DNA from: Sphingobacterium sp. UGAL515B_05
GTDB lineage: Bacteria; Bacteroidota; Bacteroidia; Sphingobacteriales; Sphingobacteriaceae
DNA: 64,000 nt
Direction of reading: 5' to 3'
Assembly: GCF_033097525.1 (NCBI RefSeq)
Contig: NZ_CP109907.1
Coordinates: 3,286,001-3,350,000 of the forward strand
Position numbers and translations under genes: made by a program. Below are positions 61,378-64,000 of this stretch, one piece after another (within the stretch, counting starts at the first letter, position 1; each line of letters begins with the position of its first letter). The notes beneath the pieces were generated by a model that did no database searches, was not told where the DNA came from, and was given only the letters and a program-made list of their open reading frames with translations.

Positions 61378-62472
61378 ATGGCAGCTGATACAATGGTATT
61401 GACCCGCAAAATACAGGTTTTTGTGGATTGTGACGATAAAGAAAAACGATCGGAATATTTTAAACAACTCTTTGAATGGCAGGATCTTGTTTTCCGCGGG
61501 GCCAATATGGTCATCACCCATCAATATGTACAGGAAAATCTGAAAGATCTGATTTATCTGCAAGAAGATGTGAAAATCAAACTGGCCGATCAGGCAAAAG
61601 ACCCGGAAGGTGTATTGAATACTTCACGGATGAATACAACTTATCGCCTACTGTCCAGTTATTTTAAGGGACGAATTCCCACAGATATTCTATCCCAGAT
61701 AAACACGGCTTTAATCAAATATTTTCAGGCAGATCGTCTCTCATACTGGAAGGGTGAAAAATCACTTCGCAATTACAAAAAGGATATGCCCATTCCCTTT
61801 CCTGGTAGACGAATTAACTTGAGTAAAGATGAGAATAATAGAGATTTTAAATTCACACTATTCAAAATACCTTTTCGGACCTACCTCGGTAAAGACCGAT
61901 CGGATAAAAGGGTATTGCTCCAACGTGCATTGGTCGGACAAATCAAAGTCTGCAGCAGCGCAATCAAAATTGTTAAAGGCAAGATCTTTCTTCTGCTGGC
62001 CCTGGAACTTCCCAAAAAGATCCAAGAATTGAAAGATAACATTATCGCCGAAGCGTCGCTTTCTATCGAACATCCTATAGCAGTAACCATCGGTAAGGAG
62101 TCCTTTCAGATCGGCAACAAGGAAGAGTTTACTTACCGCCGTATGGCCATTCAAGCAGCACGACATCGTTTACAAAAAGCCGCCGCATTTGATAAAGGTG
62201 GACGTGGACGTAAACGGAAAATGAAAAGCTTGGAACACTACAACGAAAAGGAGAAAAATTACGTAGACACCAAACTCCACCTCTATAGCCGCCGGTTAAT
62301 TGAACTTTGTGTGAAAGCACAAGCCGGTACACTCTTATTGGTTAACCAATCCAATAAGGAAGAAATTGCAAAAGGGGATGAATTCCTGTTGCGAAACTGG
62401 AGCTACTATGGACTTATCGAAAAAATTAAATACAAGGCCAAAATGGTCGGTATTAACATTATTATAGAATAA
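61378..62472 (+). CDS. Nuclease-dead Cas12f-like RNA-guided protein (dCas12f)
   Basis: 364 residues, shorter than most Cas12f. The N-terminal half has the type V-F segment YWKGEKSLRNYKKDMPIPF (residues ~123-141) of the wedge/REC region. The RuvC-like half has RHRLQKAAAFDKGGRGRKRK, HLYSRRLIELCVKAQAGTLL and LLRNWSYYGLIEKIKYKAK, as in Cas12f/TnpB. The active site is gone: the RuvC-I Asp of GIDLG is Glu231 in LSIEHPIAV, the RuvC-II Glu is lost in LLLVNQSN (~320-325), and the protein ends at VGINIIIE, before the zinc ribbon (CxxC) and RuvC-III Asp. It should bind guide and DNA without cutting. Same strand as the sigma gene and guide arrays; 2 bases from the convergent DKNYY gene. Confidence 0.9.
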   Translation: MAADTMVLTRKIQVFVDCDDKEKRSEYFKQLFEWQDLVFRGANMVITHQYVQENLKDLIYLQEDVKIKLADQAKDPEGVLNTSRMNTTYRLLSSYFKGRIPTDILSQINTALIKYFQADRLSYWKGEKSLRNYKKDMPIPFPGRRINLSKDENNRDFKFTLFKIPFRTYLGKDRSDKRVLLQRALVGQIKVCSSAIKIVKGKIFLLLALELPKKIQELKDNIIAEASLSIEHPIAVTIGKESFQIGNKEEFTYRRMAIQAARHRLQKAAAFDKGGRGRKRKMKSLEHYNEKEKNYVDTKLHLYSRRLIELCVKAQAGTLLLVNQSNKEEIAKGDEFLLRNWSYYGLIEKIKYKAKMVGINIIIE

Positions 62473-62474
62473 AA

Positions 62475-63449
62475 TTAATCCAATTTTTCGCCCCGATAAA
62501 ATTTCGTATACGCATCCCGTGCATAGCCGTTGTCTAAGTACTCAAACGTGCTAGCACCGGCTCCCTTTAACTCCTGGCCGCGATAGAAAACTGCCCAGGA
62601 GTCTTTTGCATAACCTCCTCCAAGCGCTTTAAATGTAGATGGCGAGGCACCCTTAACCTTTACCCCCTGATAATAAACTGTCCAGGGATCTGCCGCATAG
62701 CCGTTTCCGATTAATTTGAACGAGTTGGGGCTGCCGCCCTCGACTTTGACTCCGCGGTAAAAAAGATTCCAGGCGTCTTTGGCATAGCCATCATCAAGGT
62801 ATGCAAAGGTTGAAGCAGAAGCCTCTTCCACTTTCTGATTTTTAAAAAAAACAGACCAATTGTCCTTGGTGTATTGACCGCCAAGGGGCTGTGTGTTAGG
62901 ACCAGCAAATTTATCATTCTTTTCACCCCTATAATAGCTCGACCAATTATCTTTTGCATAACCCCGCCCGAGATTTTCAAAGCTTGAAGCATTGGCTCCA
63001 TTAATTTCCTTGCCTAAATAGTAAGCTTTCCAGGGGTCTTTGCTGTAACCATTTCCCAATACCTTGAAGGAAGACGCTGTTGCGTTTGACAATGGCTTGC
63101 CATAAAAATAAACCCTCCAGGCATCGCTGGCATAACCGTCTCCCAGGAATTGGAAAGTGGATGGACTTGCATCAACTATTATTGCTCCTCGAAAATAAAC
63201 CTTCCAAATGTCCTTTGCATAACCCGAACCTAAAAATTGAAATGAACCGGCATTGGCGTTCGGAATTTCTTTACCGCGATAATAAACACGTGACCCGATT
63301 TTACTGTAACCATCGCCCAGATGATCCTGAAGCAAAAGGGCAGTACGGTTATATTGAGCAATATTTGCACAAATAGCCTGTGTGGCAGTAGTCAACAAAA
63401 GAAGAAGGAGCATGGTTTTAAATGGGACTTTTGTCATCATATAGGGCAT
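62475..63449 (-). CDS. Secreted DKNYY-repeat protein
   Basis: 324 residues; start at 63449 or at the following Mets (63440, 63437), before a signal peptide (LLLLLLTTATQAICA). About eleven repeats of ~27 residues, each with the form GYAKD-x-W-x-V-Y-[YF]-x-G-x-x-[IVL] then a small residue and SF-x-x-LG, for example GYAKDIWKVYFRGAIIVDAS and GYAADPWTVYYQGVKVKGAS. This is the DKNYY family, bacterial beta-rich repeat proteins of unknown role. Its stop lies 2 bases from the dCas12f stop (convergent). Confidence 0.88.
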   Translation of the reverse strand: MPYMMTKVPFKTMLLLLLLTTATQAICANIAQYNRTALLLQDHLGDGYSKIGSRVYYRGKEIPNANAGSFQFLGSGYAKDIWKVYFRGAIIVDASPSTFQFLGDGYASDAWRVYFYGKPLSNATASSFKVLGNGYSKDPWKAYYLGKEINGANASSFENLGRGYAKDNWSSYYRGEKNDKFAGPNTQPLGGQYTKDNWSVFFKNQKVEEASASTFAYLDDGYAKDAWNLFYRGVKVEGGSPNSFKLIGNGYAADPWTVYYQGVKVKGASPSTFKALGGGYAKDSWAVFYRGQELKGAGASTFEYLDNGYARDAYTKFYRGEKLD

Positions 63450-63572
63450 CGGGTTAAATTTGAAAGCAAATGATCATGGTGTACTCTTGTTAATGAGACC
63501 CGGTAATACTCGTAAAGTTTAGTCATTAATTAAATTTTTTTGTGCGCTATCTTGCCCTTGTTCCAAGATCGG

Positions 63573-63803
63573 TCTGCTGTTTGTTTGCTGATTCTTTGCT
63601 GTTCCTCTGCTGATTGATTGGTGGTTGTTTGCCGTTTCTTTGCTTATTCTTCGGGGCTTCTTCGTATCTGCTTCGAGAATGGTTTGCTATTCGTTTGCCG
63701 TTTCTTTGGTGTTTCTTTGGTGTTTTTTTGCTGTTTCTCTGCTAAAATGGTAAATAAATAGCAACCAATCGGCAAAGAATAGGCAAAGAATAAGCAAGCA
63801 AGG
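63573..63803. repeat. 11-bp phased degenerate repeat, two opposed blocks
   Basis: Sixteen consecutive 11-base units at 63573-63748 with consensus TTTGCTGTTTC (e.g. TTTGCTGATTC, TTTGCTGTTCC, TTTGCCGTTTC twice, TTTGGTGTTTC), without a single phase slip. After 11 bases come four units in the opposite orientation at 63760-63803 (AGCAACCAATC, GGCAAAGAATA twice, AGCAAGCAAGG). Upstream of the DKNYY gene. No gene found in the following 200 bases to the window end. Confidence 0.85.
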
Positions 63804-64000
63804 TGGCTCTTAAGCCCCTAGAATACCTTAAGCGAATACGAGCAATCCTGCTAGAGAAGGCTAATGCGATCGCAAAAACAGGGTCTATGGGTAAGCTAAC
63901 TTGCCTAACAGCGAAAGGCTGGACGCAAGGTTGCATAGATGGCATTTATTTGGTCGGCTGTAAGTGTATTTCGGGAAAGGAGTAGCTGGAATCCTGGATG

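Noticed and set aside
61378-62472. Active Cas12f or TnpB of an IS200/IS605 element
   Set aside because: Catalytic residues and zinc ribbon are missing, no TnpA and no transposon ends are seen, and the gene is coupled to a sigma factor and repeat arrays.
63803-63985. Plus-strand frame of 60 residues at the window end (GTG start)
   Set aside because: No similarity recognised, overlaps the end of the 11-base repeat block; also a minus-strand frame there is equally unconvincing.

Overview
The window is chromosomal DNA of a Bacteroidota bacterium, most likely Sphingobacterium or a close relative. The reasons are: SusC/SusD and Oar-type TonB receptors, Bacteroidota-type promoters (TTTG / TAnnTTTG), moderate GC, weak Shine-Dalgarno sequences, DUF4783, FeoB-associated and MntH-USP proteins of the type found in this phylum, and many strong hairpin-plus-T terminators. 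No rRNA or tRNA genes were recognised.

Layout. 0-9 kb: end of a radical SAM gene, an acetyltransferase, an amino acid permease, a ferrous iron operon (feoA-feoB-small Cys-rich protein) divergent from a MarR regulator, a ZIP transporter with a PAP2 phosphatase, and glmM. 9-14 kb: an unusual secreted-domain/antiporter fusion, a BNR-like secreted protein and two related small membrane proteins. 13-19 kb: a xylose locus (LacI-type regulator, xylB, xylA, Na+/sugar symporter) with a clear promoter/operator. 19-31 kb: gamma-glutamyltransferase, 2H phosphoesterase, MntH-USP fusion, a PurF-like amidotransferase, a DctA-like symporter, an IS3 remnant, lon and a TPR protein. 31-42 kb: ferritin, a TonB receptor, gpmI, nadC, plsY, an M48 lipoprotein peptidase and a complete IS3-family element. 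42-57 kb: an Oar-like receptor, then a polysaccharide utilisation locus (GH105/88, GH31, SusC, SusD, a fasciclin-like lipoprotein, PL6 lyase).

57-62.5 kb holds the outstanding feature. An XRE regulator is followed by about 2 kb of CRISPR-like DNA (25 repeats of 36 nt with mostly 29-30 nt spacers). It is divided into four sub-arrays, each headed by its own copy of a structured tracrRNA-like element. Directly downstream, in the same direction, lie a gene for an ECF-type sigma factor and a gene for a compact Cas12f-like protein. The latter lacks the RuvC catalytic residues and the whole C-terminal zinc-ribbon/RuvC-III part. No cas1, cas2 or active nuclease is present in the window. The simplest reading is an RNA-guided transcription system: guides from the arrays bring nuclease-dead Cas12f, and with it the sigma factor and RNA polymerase, to chromosomal sites. 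As I recall, dCas12f-sigma pairs have recently been reported in Bacteroidota. The multi-module guide array, the cis-folding tracr-repeat geometry, the flanking inverted repeats and the shared XRE-type operators seen here are the parts most likely to be new.

The 3' end has a convergent DKNYY-repeat protein and a striking block of 11-bp phased degenerate repeats. Related 11-bp-phased blocks occur at two other intergenic sites, on either side of the polysaccharide locus.
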